From NCBI GenBank assembly GCA_037951165.1, contig JBBDHG010000015.1, positions 62,001 through 126,000 of the forward strand: DNA of 64,000 bases, in the 5' to 3' direction. The position numbers and the translations under genes were made by a program. This stretch comes from Lophius americanus. Lineage: Eukaryota > Chordata > Actinopteri > Lophiiformes > Lophiidae. Within the stretch, counting starts at the first letter, position 1. Every line of letters begins with the position of its first letter. This document shows, piece by piece, positions 36,500-48,709 of this stretch. Under the pieces are notes generated by a model. That model had not been told where the DNA came from, ran no database searches, and saw nothing but the letters and a program-made list of their open reading frames with translations.

Positions 36500-38690
36500 T
36501 TAATTTTTTTTAGCATTGCAGTTACGGTCACTGAACCAGTGCCATTCAGCGCCATTACAAAGCATAAGTCTTATCACATGATTGACAGCTTGTAGATTTT
36601 TGTTTTTGGTAAATTGACGAATAGGATCGACTGTGAGCAAGTTTTCATCCACACCTTTGTGGATTTCTGAGAAATACTACAACATGGAATTTGCTACATC
36701 AATAAAGTACTATGTTTTTTCTTACATATTCTTGTTATTGAATTTAAGTCAACAGGTTTCCCGGACTGAGCTGCTGTTAGTCATGGAAGAGTTTCAACTC
36801 TGTGCATGACTCAGTTTCATCTGGACTCGCCTATAGTACATTTGTTTGATTGTGTAATAAGAAGGATTTCTGATTGAGAGTTGTCTTTGTTTATATTTAT
36901 GACTGCGAGAAATGTTGAACTTCAAGCGCTTGGTTCAAAATGATATGCAGATTTAATGCTGACATTCAAAGATGATCATTTTATGCCCTCAATAGCAGAA
37001 ATGTTTGACAGAACACCTAAAAGGGACATATATTTAGCTTCAAGTCTGGAAGTTCCAACTGTTCTTTGTTACTCATTTAAATTGTCGGAAATCTTCTGCG
37101 CAAATTAAGTGTATTTAATGTAATCACAAACCGAATGTTGGCATGAACCCTTAGCGCTCGAGAGAAAAACAACAACGAACATTTTGTAAAAGTAGTACTG
37201 CACTGTTTTCTAAATAATGTTTGACCACATAATTTTAAATCCTGTCTCACTTATCGAAATTCTACTATTATGCATTAATTGCAATACAAGCCTCAGGACT
37301 ACTGATTTGATTTTAACAAGGCCTTTCAATTCCCTGACATATTAATTTAATCTTCTGAATTAATTGTTGAATTTGCTAAGCTGAAAAGCTACTTTTGAAA
37401 TGTGTAATACTATCCAGGGAATATGCAACACCTTTTGCATATAGAGCTGTGGTCGCAGACACAGATCACAAAGATTTCAAAGATGACATTAACATACTGT
37501 TTGGAAACCAAGAGCCTCCTTTAGCAGCTTGTTGACTCCCACTCTGCCCAGTTTGAGGATGTCTAAATGTGTTTTCGAACGCTGTTGTAAATTAATAATG
37601 TCTGCCGTCCTCCTGTCAAGTGTAAACAGCAGAAAAATATGACCGCGCCGTGCAGAAGAGTGAAAGTGAGGGACTGGATTAAAAATGTCTTGTTATGCCA
37701 TCACTGATAACTAGCTGGTTCTTGTGCTCCCCCCCATCCACTCCTTGAGAATCTCTCCATTATTGAACCACTGTATGTGTGTGTGTGTGTGTGACTGTGC
37801 ACTCTTACTGGACACACAGCTTGTCGGATGCGAGTGTGTGTTTGAGGTGGGCTGGAACTGCAGTAATATCACTGGAGCTGAAAGTATGTGCCTGCCTTTT
37901 AATCATGTATAGACACTCGGGGACATTCTTGTGTGTCTCTCTGTGAGTGTGTATGCATGTGTGTGTGTATACTCACATGTGTGAGCACTGTATCCATGCT
38001 AATCTGGGAGTGTGAGAGAGGCTTTTCGGTACAGCATGTGTCAGAGGAGAATTGCTCTCAGAACTCCCTGACTGATGACTGTACGTGTGTGTGTGTGAGT
38101 ATGAGTGTGTGCGTATGTGTATGTGAGTGTGAGTGAGGGTGTGTGTTTTTGTGTGTGTGTGTTTGTGTGTGAGTGTGTGAGTGTGCTTTCTAATGCGTTT
38201 GTCTTCTTTCTACTTCTCTCTGAAGTTTCTTTGTAGCCACAATTTATTCTGAAGAATTAATTTGGATTGAACCTTGTTATGTTATCACAGATTTATAATA
38301 AAGTGTGAAATTATAATGTTTTTATATTAAATAAATAATTAGCAGAAACAATCCTTAGAAATAATCATTTAAAATCCACTGTGCGGCAAATGAGCCATGT
38401 TTAATTGGAACAAGCTACCAGTATCCACATGGCTCAAACAAGTTAAACGTTCATGAGTCTATAAAGATATTGAAGAGTTAACTGTTGTAGGTGAAAGTAT
38501 ATATGATTGCTGGCTATTTTATTTATTTTTTGCTTTATTTTTCTTGCTAAAGAGGAAAATGTTATGTTGTATTCAGTATTTAAAGTAAAATTTCTGACGT
38601 GCTCATTATTTTTTTTGTATTGAGTTGAATATACACTGTGTATATAGATATATGCGTGTACAAATACGTATATATATATATATATATATG
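36500..38690. other. Mostly unique sequence with GT-rich tracts
   Basis: GT tracts lie at 37766-37792 and 37930-38190 (imperfect, with GTGAGTGT variants), and a (TA)10 run at 38668-38688. 37400-37700 is a possible conserved non-coding stretch. No exon was found. Confidence 0.45.
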
Positions 38691-38697
38691 TGTGTAT

Positions 38698-38750
38698 ATG
38701 TGTCACCACAACCGATTCCATAATATTGCCAACTTTTCAGGGACATGAGG
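38698..38750 (-). repeat. Family B repeat, minus-strand 5' end
   Basis: The - strand reads CCTGAAAAGTTGGCAATATT then ATGGAATCGGTTGTGG, matching the 5' terminus of family B (GAAAAGTC-GG-ATATTATGGAATCG). Only the terminus is recognisable. Confidence 0.5.
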
Positions 38751-39809
38751 AGTAGCTATCACTTATAAAAGTTAGAGGGGTCTATAACATTATTGGGTAT
38801 TGGGGGTTGAAGGCAAAAGCATGAGTTGTGTATGAAAAGGGAAAACACATGCTGAATTTGTTGGTCGTAGGAATCAGAATGTTTTTAACATCTCAGTTTC
38901 ATGTTGTAAGCTAAATCGGAACTAGAATTGGTTTTATGAGTGTTCCTCAAAAAGTGATGTTCGTAGTCATATTTAGTGTATTTGTCAGACCACTGTGTTT
39001 CTAACTTTGTAGTTCTGCTGTACCATTGTGGCCTACAGTGGGTTGAGAGTTCAATTCCAATGCATGGGTAAATCCTGGATGAGTGACTCCTCTTCTTGGC
39101 CACAAGAGGCTTGCAGACCTTCCCGCCCTGCTGTTTTTTGCAGCGATTTGATCAAGACATACAGAGCTGCTTTCACCGAGTCACCATAGAAACACTTTGA
39201 ATGATGTATGCACCACAGGGAGTTTGCTCCAATCCTAGACTCCTTGCTGCCATGGTGTTATTACGATAACATCAAAGCTGATGTTTCAGACTTCAGACTT
39301 GAGCTTTGAACAGAAAAATAAAACATGTGCTGTCATTTTGAGTGCCGAGTTAGTCACTGCTCCAGCCTGTTTCGAGTTTGTTTTAAAATGCCTTTTTTGG
39401 CGACCGGGTCACAAGCAGACAATGAGACAAGTCGATATACTAGTACTACTACTGCTGATAATAATAATAATAATGTAAAAAGAATATAAGAATTCTAAAA
39501 TCTTCCATGTTGAACAAATAATGCAGAGAGTTTGGGATAATTACCTGCCACATAAGTACTTCACTCAGTCTATGATGCTAATCCACTCCGCATGAGAGTA
39601 AACAGGAGTGGTGAACATTTAGATTCAAGGTAGATGAAGACAATATGAGAAACGTAAACGTTAGAGTGCTTTTAATCAATTATTGTACCAGGTCCCCCAC
39701 TTAGTTGTATTTGAATTGTTGCCATCTCCACTTTAGTTGATGGGTTGGCTCATTGCAGGAACATACTGAAGGAGCGAGTACTGAAGCGTCATAATATGTA
39801 CTATGAGTG

Positions 39810-39810
<1 letters not shown>
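38751..39810. other. No gene recognised
   Basis: A B-box-like GAGAGTTCAATTCC at 39046-39059 hints at a SINE scrap. An (ATA)n run lies at 39457-39474. No exon-like segment. Confidence 0.4.

Positions 39811-39811
<1 letters not shown>

Positions 39812-39902
<91 letters not shown>
39812..39902. repeat. (TG)45 microsatellite
   Basis: 91 bp of TG dinucleotides with a single GAG interruption near 39871. Confidence 0.97.
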
Positions 39903-39905
<3 letters not shown>

Positions 39906-40159
39906 TATGTGCGCGATATAAATCTCTCAGAAATTGTTCACTTCATTAATTTTTGGCATAAAATACACCTTATATCTCCATATTGTATATAATATGAGTC
40001 TGGGCAGACATGGAGGGATACTGGGTTGGCCGATGCATCGAAGTATTAGTTGTTGATTTTAGTTGTACGAGTGTCAGTCCCTGATGTGACATGCCTCTCA
40101 CATGACTTGACAAAGCAATGTTAAGTCACAACAGCCAACTATGCTTACCAGACAAGTTA

Positions 40160-41115
40160 TTCAAATGAATTACATTCTTTGTAATAACCCTGCTCAACTC
40201 TTTGATTTAGCTCATTTTGAATCACTATTCCTTATTGAAAACTGTGTGCCACTTTATTGAACCTGTTAATAATATTATCCAGTAGGTGTGTTTGTGACAC
40301 TTTTGTATTATCCGAGTTAAACCTTTACGAATTGCAATGTTGATCGCCTATTTACATGACTTGTGATCTTTTCCGACCCGTTGTATACATGCATATGCTT
40401 TTCTAATTGGGAACACTTTTATGCATATGTGCCCGGAGACGATCCACACTCCCGTTCATAAGGTGGAGATAATGCTTCGATGAGCTTGATGCCAACTGCA
40501 AACATGCGCCCAGAAGAAAAATGCTACAAAAAGTTAAACTTTCAAAGTTGCGATGAGTAAATGACTCTCCGATGTAGACCGGTACTGTTATGAAGTAATC
40601 ACGTCGCTGGGCATGTGCGGATACAACTCAGACCGAAAGCTTTCCAATACAGCGTTTACATGCAGCAACCGGCTATCGGGAAGGCTTCCCGAAAGGACTA
40701 AGACTACTTCTTGCAAAGGATTGAAAACTCATTAAGAAAGGCCTGTTTACATGCAGCATTTTCTTTCCGATTAAGCATCTTTTCCGAATCTAATCATAAT
40801 TAGGCTATCCATATAAACCCACCTTTCGGCAGTACGTAGATGCTGAAATCCAAGGGGCCAAGGATGGAGCCCGGGGGGACACCATATGTCTTAGGGGCCA
40901 CCGAGGAGGACGAATTAACCCTGGCTATTGAAAAACTCCTATCCGTTTAGTAGAAATTTATTTGGGGCATATTAAGACATGAGAGGACTTAATAAACAGA
41001 ATGATGTAACTTGAAACAACCAAAGAAGTCTAATAAGGGTGTTATATTTTTCTTAAAACATTTGCTACTAAAAGGTTGAGCTAATTTCATTTTTTCAATT
41101 TCACCATTTCTTGCC
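40160..41115 (-). mobile_element. Family A copy 3, split by another element
   Basis: On the - strand, CCTTATTAGACTTCTTTGGT leads to an L2-type reverse transcriptase stretch (VPPGSILGPLDFSIYVLP, + strand about 40830-40895). The downstream part resumes at 40290-40168 (AATATTATTAACAGGTTCAA, AATGAGCTAAATC), which aligns with the same part of copy 4. The two halves are separated by about 530 bp of unrelated sequence. No catalytic Asp block remains. Confidence 0.7.
40291..40824. mobile_element. Non-autonomous DNA-element-like insertion inside family A copy 3
   Basis: It occupies the gap between two halves of a family A copy that is contiguous in copy 4. It contains GTTTACATGCAGC twice (about 40656 and 40745) and CTTTTCCGA near both ends (40368, 40788). 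A loose inverted similarity (GATCGCCTATTTACATGACT near 40346 versus the inverse of 40790-40812) may represent decayed terminal inverted repeats. Superfamily not determined. Confidence 0.5.
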
Positions 41116-41750
41116 GAGGACTTTAAACGGTTAGTTTTAATTCAAATTGTTTGTGGTATAGGAGTACTTCAATGAATATAAAAACCTTATTAACCTTAGA
41201 GTTCAGCATATTTTATTTGCCTTAAAGACAGAAAATTTATTTCATTGTTTTCTACATACCAAAACTAAAATTATGACATAATAACTGTAGCGTTATTTTT
41301 GTTCCTCATTCCTGAGCACGCAGTAGGACTTTGTGCTTAAGGAAAAATATTTTTTGGAAGACTGCATTTTCATCCGAGATATCTGAGATATCACATATTA
41401 AGTGTTCTTCAGTGCTTAAAAGACCTCTGTTTGTATTTTAGTATTTGTCCAAGTCTTTATTAATTACTGTGTTTAAATCATCTCCCAAAAATAATTTTAA
41501 AGCTATTCATTTCACTAATAAAAGTATATAGAGAGGAGAGAAATGACCTTATCACAAGAATTTGATGCATGTACTGTTATTATTATTATATAAAGGTTTT
41601 GACATAGTCAATCTTTCCCTCCTAGTACCGTACTTTTTTGATGAAATTTTACTATGTGTCCTGTTGTATATATGGATTTCCTTAAATAATGCAATATCTA
41701 CTCTAAAAGAAAAATCTACTCAAGTGTTCTCTATGTAAGAACAGACAGCT
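41116..41750. other. AT-rich sequence, no gene recognised
   Basis: Very AT-rich with no recognised repeat and no exon signals. Confidence 0.45.
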
Positions 41751-41755
41751 TTACA

Positions 41756-41808
41756 TAATGTTTATCTAATGTGATAAACCATATGTTTATCACATTAGAT
41801 AAACATTA
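41756..41808. repeat. Perfect 24-bp inverted repeat with 5-nt spacer
   Basis: The left arm (41756-41779) begins TAATGTTTATCTAATGTG and ends ATAAAC. The right arm (41785-41808) is its exact reverse complement. The spacer is CATAT. It would extrude as a 24-bp hairpin. Confidence 0.97.
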
Positions 41809-41809
41809 C

Positions 41810-42470
41810 AATATGTGTGCATTGAATAATCAATATACTGTAAGGAAGCTAGAAAATAACAGTAAGAAGAGCAGACATACAAGAAAAAGAACATATTGTT
41901 GTGGAGTCCGACCCTTTGTAGCACTGATTCCTCACACCTGTACCCCAAATAAATAAGGTGTGCTACTATAACCAAAATCAAAGAGTCAGATAATTCTAAA
42001 TGAACCTATAATGACTCCTTTTGCTTCCCTTCATTTCTATTAAGCCCTGACACCGGTGGAATTACACCGATGCACTGGATCAGAGTTTTACGTCTTTGTC
42101 GTAATATTAACATTGAGCAATGTTACCTTTCACAGTGTAACGCTTCAGTGAATGGACATTGCTGTTTTTCGGTTTTTACCTCAACATTTATTTTTTCAAT
42201 GCACAGTACTTTTTGAAGACGAAAAGCGAAGCAGTGAAGCGAAGCCTCTTTGTGGTTAAAAAAAAAAATCTAAACTTAAATTAGTTAATATAGTCTTTCC
42301 TTTTTAGATTCTCACTAGCAATTCATCAATCAATGACTAATCATTAACATTGCTACAGTGCAAAAATCTGCACAAAGAAATACACACAGCACTAGCCGTC
42401 AAGGTTAAACAAAGATAACTGGACTTTATTTGGGTTAAGGGCAGTGCAGGTTGTTTAAAGTCAGTCTGAC
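41810..42470. other. No gene recognised
   Basis: Ordinary AT-rich sequence. The short ORFs at 41771-41981 run through the inverted repeat on both strands and are not genes. Confidence 0.45.
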
Positions 42471-42472
42471 AT

Positions 42473-42474
<2 letters not shown>

Positions 42475-42526
<52 letters not shown>

Positions 42527-42600
42527 ACACACACACACACTCTTACACAAAGACACGCGCACGCACGCACAGACACGTGCACACACGCACGCACACACGC
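42475..42600. repeat. (AC)n microsatellite with degenerate CACG tail
   Basis: About 66 bp of AC with one AG interruption, then about 60 bp of imperfect ACACGCAC units. Confidence 0.95.
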
Positions 42601-43127
42601 CACATCCACTCTGCCTTGGTCAATAGATCTTTCATCGGGATCTCGAGGGACAGCTGGTGGGCTAGGGTGAGCACCTGCACTTTGTGCGTGTGTATGCACT
42701 TTTATGCATGTGGTTATGTACAGTGGAGGTGGGAGGGGGGTAACTGCAGTGGTCTGGCCCCGTGTCTGTATGAATACGTGTATGTGTGTTTGTGTATTCA
42801 TGTGAACACCTGTGCTGACAGCAGGAGCCTGTCACAGCCGTGGTGCTTCATGAAACACGTTGAGAACACCCTTAGGTTCCGTTAGGAACCCATAGTAATT
42901 GATATCTTCTAAAGATAGATCTGGTCACCAATATATTCCGACATGGATGTTAAAGTATTGGAGAGACATGATTGATACAAACATGAGGACAAAAGTTCAA
43001 TTGAGTGGAACAACAGGCTTCTTATGAACCCATGACTCATATTTGAGTCACTTACTAACTATTTGCAAATGCATTTGGTGTCATTTTATATAAGTAAAAA
43101 TGACACAAAAGTAAGACCTCCTTAACG

Positions 43128-43390
43128 CTGGCTCAGGAGGTCGTCCACTTAGCTTAAGGTTGGTGGTTCAATCCCTCCCTTTTGGCCATGCAGAAGTTTC
43201 ATGCTCGAGCAAAATACTCAACTCCAAGTTGCTCCCAATGGTGGATGATTCCATCGGTCTGTGAATGGCGGCCTCTGTCATCACTATATGAATGTTTTTG
43301 TGAATGGGTGAAGGCTGGCATGTTGTTAAGTGCGTTGAGGGGTGTCGAGCAGACTAGAATAGCCCTATATAAGTATTGTCCCTTTACCAA
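43128..43390 (+). mobile_element. tRNA-derived SINE
   Basis: Starts CTGGCTCAGGAGGTCGTCCA, with a B-box-like GGTTCAATCCC at 43165-43175. The body continues GTTGCTCCCAATGG, TCGGTCTGTGAATGGC, GTGAATGGGTGAAGGCTGGC and GCCCTATATAAGTATTGTCC. This order is that of a tRNA-headed SINE abundant in teleosts. The head and promoter are degenerate, so it is probably inactive. Confidence 0.8.
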
Positions 43391-46270
43391 ATTGCCCATA
43401 GAAGTGAATGAGTGTCTTTTCTGTCTGGGTGTCGACGCTGTTGTCACGTATTTCTGCAAGGTGTCACATCAGAGCTTGCCACCACAATTACTGAATTTTC
43501 CTGAAATCTGACTTCTACAAAGATTCAAGCCATGAAATAGAATTAGTTCTCTCCTCACTTAAAAGCAGTAAAGAAAAAGATGGCAGGTTGACTCGTCATT
43601 TAACACGTCCTGAAAGGAGAATAACTGCGGGGGCGAGTGAGACTACACGTTTTTGTCAAGGACTAAAATTAAATCTCATGAAACCCTGCTCTTACAGCCA
43701 GAGCTTGTGCTTCCTTGCTTCAGTACTAAAGTTTGCAATCTTTGTATAAAACATTTCTATCTGCTTGCCACTAGTTGTCGGTATGAAAAGAGGCAATTTT
43801 GTTTAATTCAGTCGTCCTCAGGGCGGGATGTGTGTAGTTAAGGGCAGGTGTGTCCATGTACAGTATCGATATGAAAGTTTTGTTTTTCGTGCCGAGACAT
43901 CAATATTTGCCGTCCTCTACTGTCCATACGGTTCATCGAAAATCTCATGCATTTCAAAAATTTTAGTCCTTCTGATCTAAACATGTTAATTACCAAATTT
44001 GAAGTCAATTAGGTTAAAGCTCTAGAATGAGATAGTTAAATACAGACTTTAGAAAGAAAAAAGGCTGTATTTCAAACATTCAATTCAAAATCGTCTTCCT
44101 GTTAGGTGGAGAGCTTCACTCCAAAAAGCTTTTTGGTAGACCCTGAGCTGATAAATATGTCTACCTTATTTTATTATTTTCGGTGAAACGGGGTCCAGGG
44201 GCTGCTATTCGAAGTGGCAGTAGTGTGTGCATCTAGCTCTGCCTAGTGGACACATGTGATATTTTGCAGCCAAAATCCCTGTCTGGGGTCAAAATCTCAT
44301 TTTTGCTACATTCAACTGTGTCAAACGGAGAGTCTTCCTGGTCCTATCCCGCAGAATCTATGTAGAATAACATGAACAGTTTTTGCAGGAACAATGTTAA
44401 TGAAGCTGGAAAAAAAATATTCAAGGTCTTACCTGTCCACCAGCAACAATGTTTTGCAAATACACCAAGTAGTTGTAGAGTTTATTTTGGGTACGTAATT
44501 TAGGTGAGGCATAACTTAAAAATAACAATGAGCAGAACAGGTTAAACAGCTACTTCCTATTCTCTTCGTGTGTAGTTTGGTAGTTTTGTCTATTGGCCCA
44601 AAATGTATCATGCATATTAAAGTAAAGAAGAAGAATTCCACTTTGTGAAAAAAGGACACTGAGAGCACTCCGTATTCAGGTTTTTTTTTGAGGTGATGTT
44701 CCTTGTGAGTGTTTCTGTGCTGCATTTTGAGTGTCCCCACATCAAAAGCAGATAATTGTTACTATGCATGCAATGTCAGCGTAGACGTCTTTGGAAAATA
44801 TGTATATTCGTAGAACGCTTCTTGAACATGTTTCTGTGTTAAGTAGTGCACGCTATTCAAGATGTGTGCGTGTGTTTTTCCCACACTCCCAGCATATTCC
44901 CCTTATACCAGTGTTGGATTTTAGGGAGTGGATTAAAGCCAGGCTCCCTGCCACACTGGCGTCTGCAGGCCTTCTCTGCACCTCCACTATGAACTGTTGA
45001 GTAATTCCCTCAGGTGGCAGTTAGAGCTCTGATATTCACTCAGTCAGTTCTTTTATAGGTCCACACACACGTGTTCAGGGGTACATACATGCTGGCGCAC
45101 AGAGAGGTAATGCATTTTATTACTATTTCACTTTTCTACGATTACTCTTTTGCTCTTTTAAACACTTTAACTTTCCGCAGCACATACTGTTGTGTTTGTG
45201 TGTGCCTATGTGTGTGTTTATTTTTTCCACCTCGCTCACATCTGTGTCACGTGTCATGGTGATGTTATGTTGTGATGTGTCGCCTTGGAGAATACTCATA
45301 TCAGGGAGGAGGGATGAAGAATGGAAAGATGAGAGCAGAGACAAAGTCAAAAGAAAAGTGAGGAAAGGAAGACAGATAGATTTTCTTCATTTTAAGGTTG
45401 TGGCATCATCCACGTATTGTGTTTTTCTAATAGCGTTATCTGTAGTACTAATCTTTGTCTTGGGCACAAATTTTCTAGTTTTCAGAATTAAACTCAGTCC
45501 AGTTACTTTGAGAGTTTGTCATTAAGTTCATCTTGTCAGCTCTTGTATTATGCAATGATATTAAATGGTTGTTATTATTATATTTTATAAGTAATAAGTA
45601 GATAATAAGTAGAATTATTTGTGGTGATGCTAATTTAAAATTTCTTTCAACCTCAAGTCCTGCAGCATAGTTGCCACACAGCAGGTCCAACTGTGTTTGC
45701 ACTGTATGATTGGTCAACTGCGTACGTGAGTCCACCTTATCTAAGCTGTAAAGATTCTACTGCTGTGTCGCGGTCTTCACTATCTAGGCTGATAGAAATG
45801 CTATTGTGCATAGTGAGGGAATAGTAGTGCTGTGTTTGTTTTATCAGCAGGATCAGGCACGGTCATCAGGTCTTCATCAGCACATTGAGGAAGTTTTCCA
45901 GAGTTCTGAACTTTGACCTGCAGAGATAGTGCAAAAGGGTTAGTGAAGGAGTAAGTTGCACAACGAGAAGGTAGTTCATGTTTCTCTTTGTTGGCCACTG
46001 TGTCCTTTTGCTGAGCTTTACTAACATAGGAGGTTATAAGCAGTTTTATATTTATTTAATTTGGAAAATTACAAGGCCGGTTTATATCTAAGCATTTATG
46101 TGAGTCAATAAAACAGGAAATAGATATGCAGATGTGGGGAATTACTGCAAATAGCGTGGTTAGCCATAATTGTTGAGTTGTATTGTATAATGTTAATTAT
46201 TTAATGTCCTGCTGAACAACACTTACATTAAGTTTCTGAAGTATTTTCGTTAGGGTTGTTAGGCCATGAA
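43391..46270. other. No gene recognised
   Basis: About 2.9 kb of ordinary sequence. Overlapping ORFs on both strands at 45071-45525 are unsupported, and short GT tracts lie at 45190-45220. No recognised transposon. Confidence 0.4.
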
Positions 46271-46279
46271 AAAGTTTTT

Positions 46280-46700
46280 AATAAAATAAATTACATGCTT
46301 TGTAATGACCCTTTAACGTCCTGCCCAGCTGTTTGGTTAAGCTCATTTTGAGTGACTATTTCTTTTTTCAAATGTGTGCCATTTGACTTAACCTATTCAT
46401 AATATTACCAGGTGGCAGCATGTATGTGCTACAGAGTAAGGGGCCAAGGATGGAGCCCTGGGGGACACCACAGGCCAATAAGGGCGACTGAGGAGGAGGC
46501 ATTATCCATGGCTATTGAGAAAGTCCTATTTGAAATATGATTTCTTTAGATATAAAAGCGTGTGTGGACCTATGAACAGCATTACGTACCTTGATACAAC
46601 CGAAAGAATCTAATAAGGGTCAAATAGTTTTATAAATACATGTTCGACCAAAAGGTGGTTGTCCCAACGATTTGTCATTTTATTGTACATTTAAGGCGTC
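46280..46700 (-). mobile_element. Family A copy 4: chimeric L2-like LINE fragment
   Basis: The - strand encodes TFSIAMDNASSSVA and then CGVPQGSILGP-like residues once a small frameshift is allowed (+ strand 46440-46525), followed by CSTYMLP. Upstream CTTATTAGATTCTTTCGGTT and downstream AATATTATGAATAGGTTAAG match the other copies. No YADD block. Confidence 0.75.
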
Positions 46701-47485
46701 CAGGATAATATATTAATATATATTATTTTTTTTATGTTGTGGACTTAAAGGGTTAAAGTAAATTAGTTGAGTTAATATTTTTTCTCATCCTGTCCTTATT
46801 GCATTTCACACCTTTACCCTTGATGTGTTATTCACCAGCAGTCATCACAAATGTGAGATGTACATTAATTTGTTGCTCCTTTGGGTGAATTGCTCCCAAG
46901 AAAATGCATCACATTTAGTTCATGCAGAGTGTTAATGATCATTTTATGCAAGCTTTGCTGTTATATGAAGAGGTGCTTACATTTCTTGTGCATGTCTTTG
47001 GTGGGTCTCTGATAATGTGGGAGATAATTATTCACTTGCACATAGGGACGTAGGCTGGTGCTCAACTAAACCGCCTATTACTGGGCAGTTGCTTGCTTGT
47101 CTTGCTGTGTGGAGCCAGTGAACCCAGTGCCAGCAGTGCAATCCAATTGTAATGCTGCACTTCCCTCAGTCCCCGGGTGCCAAAAAGTATGACGCATTTT
47201 AAAACAGAAAAATATCTTGTTTGTGTTGGAAAAATAGTCAAGTAAAATTCAGTTTCAGTGAAGTCTCCTTCAGAGGAAAGCTTGCCTTTTGGTGCTTTTT
47301 TCCCCTTCTTTTTTCGTACATTCCATTGGTTCATTGGTTTATTTATTCATTTCTTTTTTATTTACAGTCATGAAAGAGGGCAACATAAGGACTGGACATG
47401 CTCGCGGCGCCAAATAAGTCCACAAGAAAAACAAGCATTTAAGACCTGCCTTGTCTCCTGGAGAAAAAGAAATAAAGAAAAAAAA
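46701..47485. other. Mostly unique sequence
   Basis: 46800-47050 (CACCTTTACCCTTGATGTG, ACATTAATTTGTTGCTCC, TTAATGATCATTTTATGC) has the look of a conserved non-coding element, but no comparison is possible here. No exon signals. Confidence 0.35.
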
Positions 47486-47486
47486 T

Positions 47487-47488
<2 letters not shown>

Positions 47489-47549
<61 letters not shown>
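47489..47549. repeat. (TA)30 microsatellite
   Basis: 61 bp of uninterrupted TA. Confidence 0.97.
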
Positions 47550-47555
<6 letters not shown>

Positions 47556-47704
47556 AATATAGAACTGTTTATTTTCATTTTCAGGGCAAACATCTCATCC
47601 ATTACATTTTTGTTTAATAGTCTTGTATCAAGGGGGTAAATTAAATACATTCAAATGGTACATGAAGTAATGAAATCAAATAAAAAGTAAAGAAATAATT
47701 AAAT

Positions 47705-47708
47705 ATAA

Positions 47709-47744
<36 letters not shown>

Positions 47745-47880
47745 GCTTATAGATAAATATATTTATATATAAATAAATATATATGTTTATAGATAAATAT
47801 ATTTATATAAAAATATACTTTTCTATAATTATATTAATATTTAGATAATTCATTTTATTTTAATTTATACATATTAATAA
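47705..47880. repeat. AT-rich satellite with (TA)13 and TTATAGATAAATATAT units
   Basis: Poly-A, then TA (47718-47743). Two near-identical units containing TTATAGATAAATATATTTAT follow at about 47748 and 47787. Confidence 0.9.
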
Positions 47881-48066
47881 AGAATATATTTAAATAAGCA
47901 GATAAAAAACAACCGAAAAAAAGAAGCTTCAAATATGGAAGAATGCATAGTTGAAACCTGTAGAGAAGAAACACCTTGCCATCGAAGTTAGGGGTTAATC
48001 CTGCGAGAGATAATGGTTTCGGTGCTCCTTCTTGTTGTTCCTCTGTGTGTGTGTGAGCGTGTGTGT

Positions 48067-48098
48067 GTGTACAGTGTACACGCGTGTACACTGTACAC
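48067..48098. repeat. 32-bp perfect palindrome
   Basis: The core is ACAGTGTACACG followed by its exact reverse complement CGTGTACACTGT (48071-48094). It extends four further complementary bases on each side (GTGT/ACAC). It abuts a (GT)n run on the left. Confidence 0.95.
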
Positions 48099-48109
48099 GC
48101 ATGTACACC

Positions 48110-48705
48110 CCACCCGGTGTGACGAAGGGATGTAATCAGGCCACCAATAGCACAGCAGGCTCTGAGGGCATGGCTTTAATAGGTGCCCATGGAAATGCTC
48201 ACACGCCCTCACACAGACACACAAACCACAAACAACCACAAACAACCAGTGAAGCCTAGCCTTCAGGGTAGGTGCGTGCGTAAAACAGTCCGTATCTTTG
48301 CACACTGTTCACAATATTCAGACACATTTTCTATTAAGCAGACATACAAGGTAAATCCAATGCTGTCTCTGAAATGATTTAAACTGTGTGTATCAATCGA
48401 CGATTTTATTGATTTATGCGAGAGTTGCAACATGTTGATGCAACTGGAATATATTTTGGAAAGTGGGATGAGAAGTAATGACTTTATTGGTGGTTGGAAA
48501 TCTTTTTTCAAGCGGGCAACAGCGTCCTGACTAGTTGTGGTGCAGAAGCTTGTAGTTAATATGTTAGATGAACCTTCTTGTTCACTTTCATCAATATTTC
48601 TCTTTTAAAGACTGATTTATGCGTTCCCCACACACTTCATGTAACCCTCCTGTGTCAGTGTGGGGGCTCAACTGATAGTGCCTCCATTTAAGAATATTAG
48701 CAGTT
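48110..48705. other. No gene recognised
   Basis: A short duplicated ACAAACAACC motif lies at 48229-48250. Otherwise featureless. Confidence 0.45.
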
Positions 48706-48709
48706 ATAT

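Noticed and set aside
42451..42885. 144-codon and opposing 109-codon ORFs
   Set aside because: Both run through the (AC)n tract, and the rest has no domain or splice support.
47258..47617. 119-codon ORF with IYIYIY tail
   Set aside because: It runs into the (TA)30 tract. The upstream part has no recognised domain.
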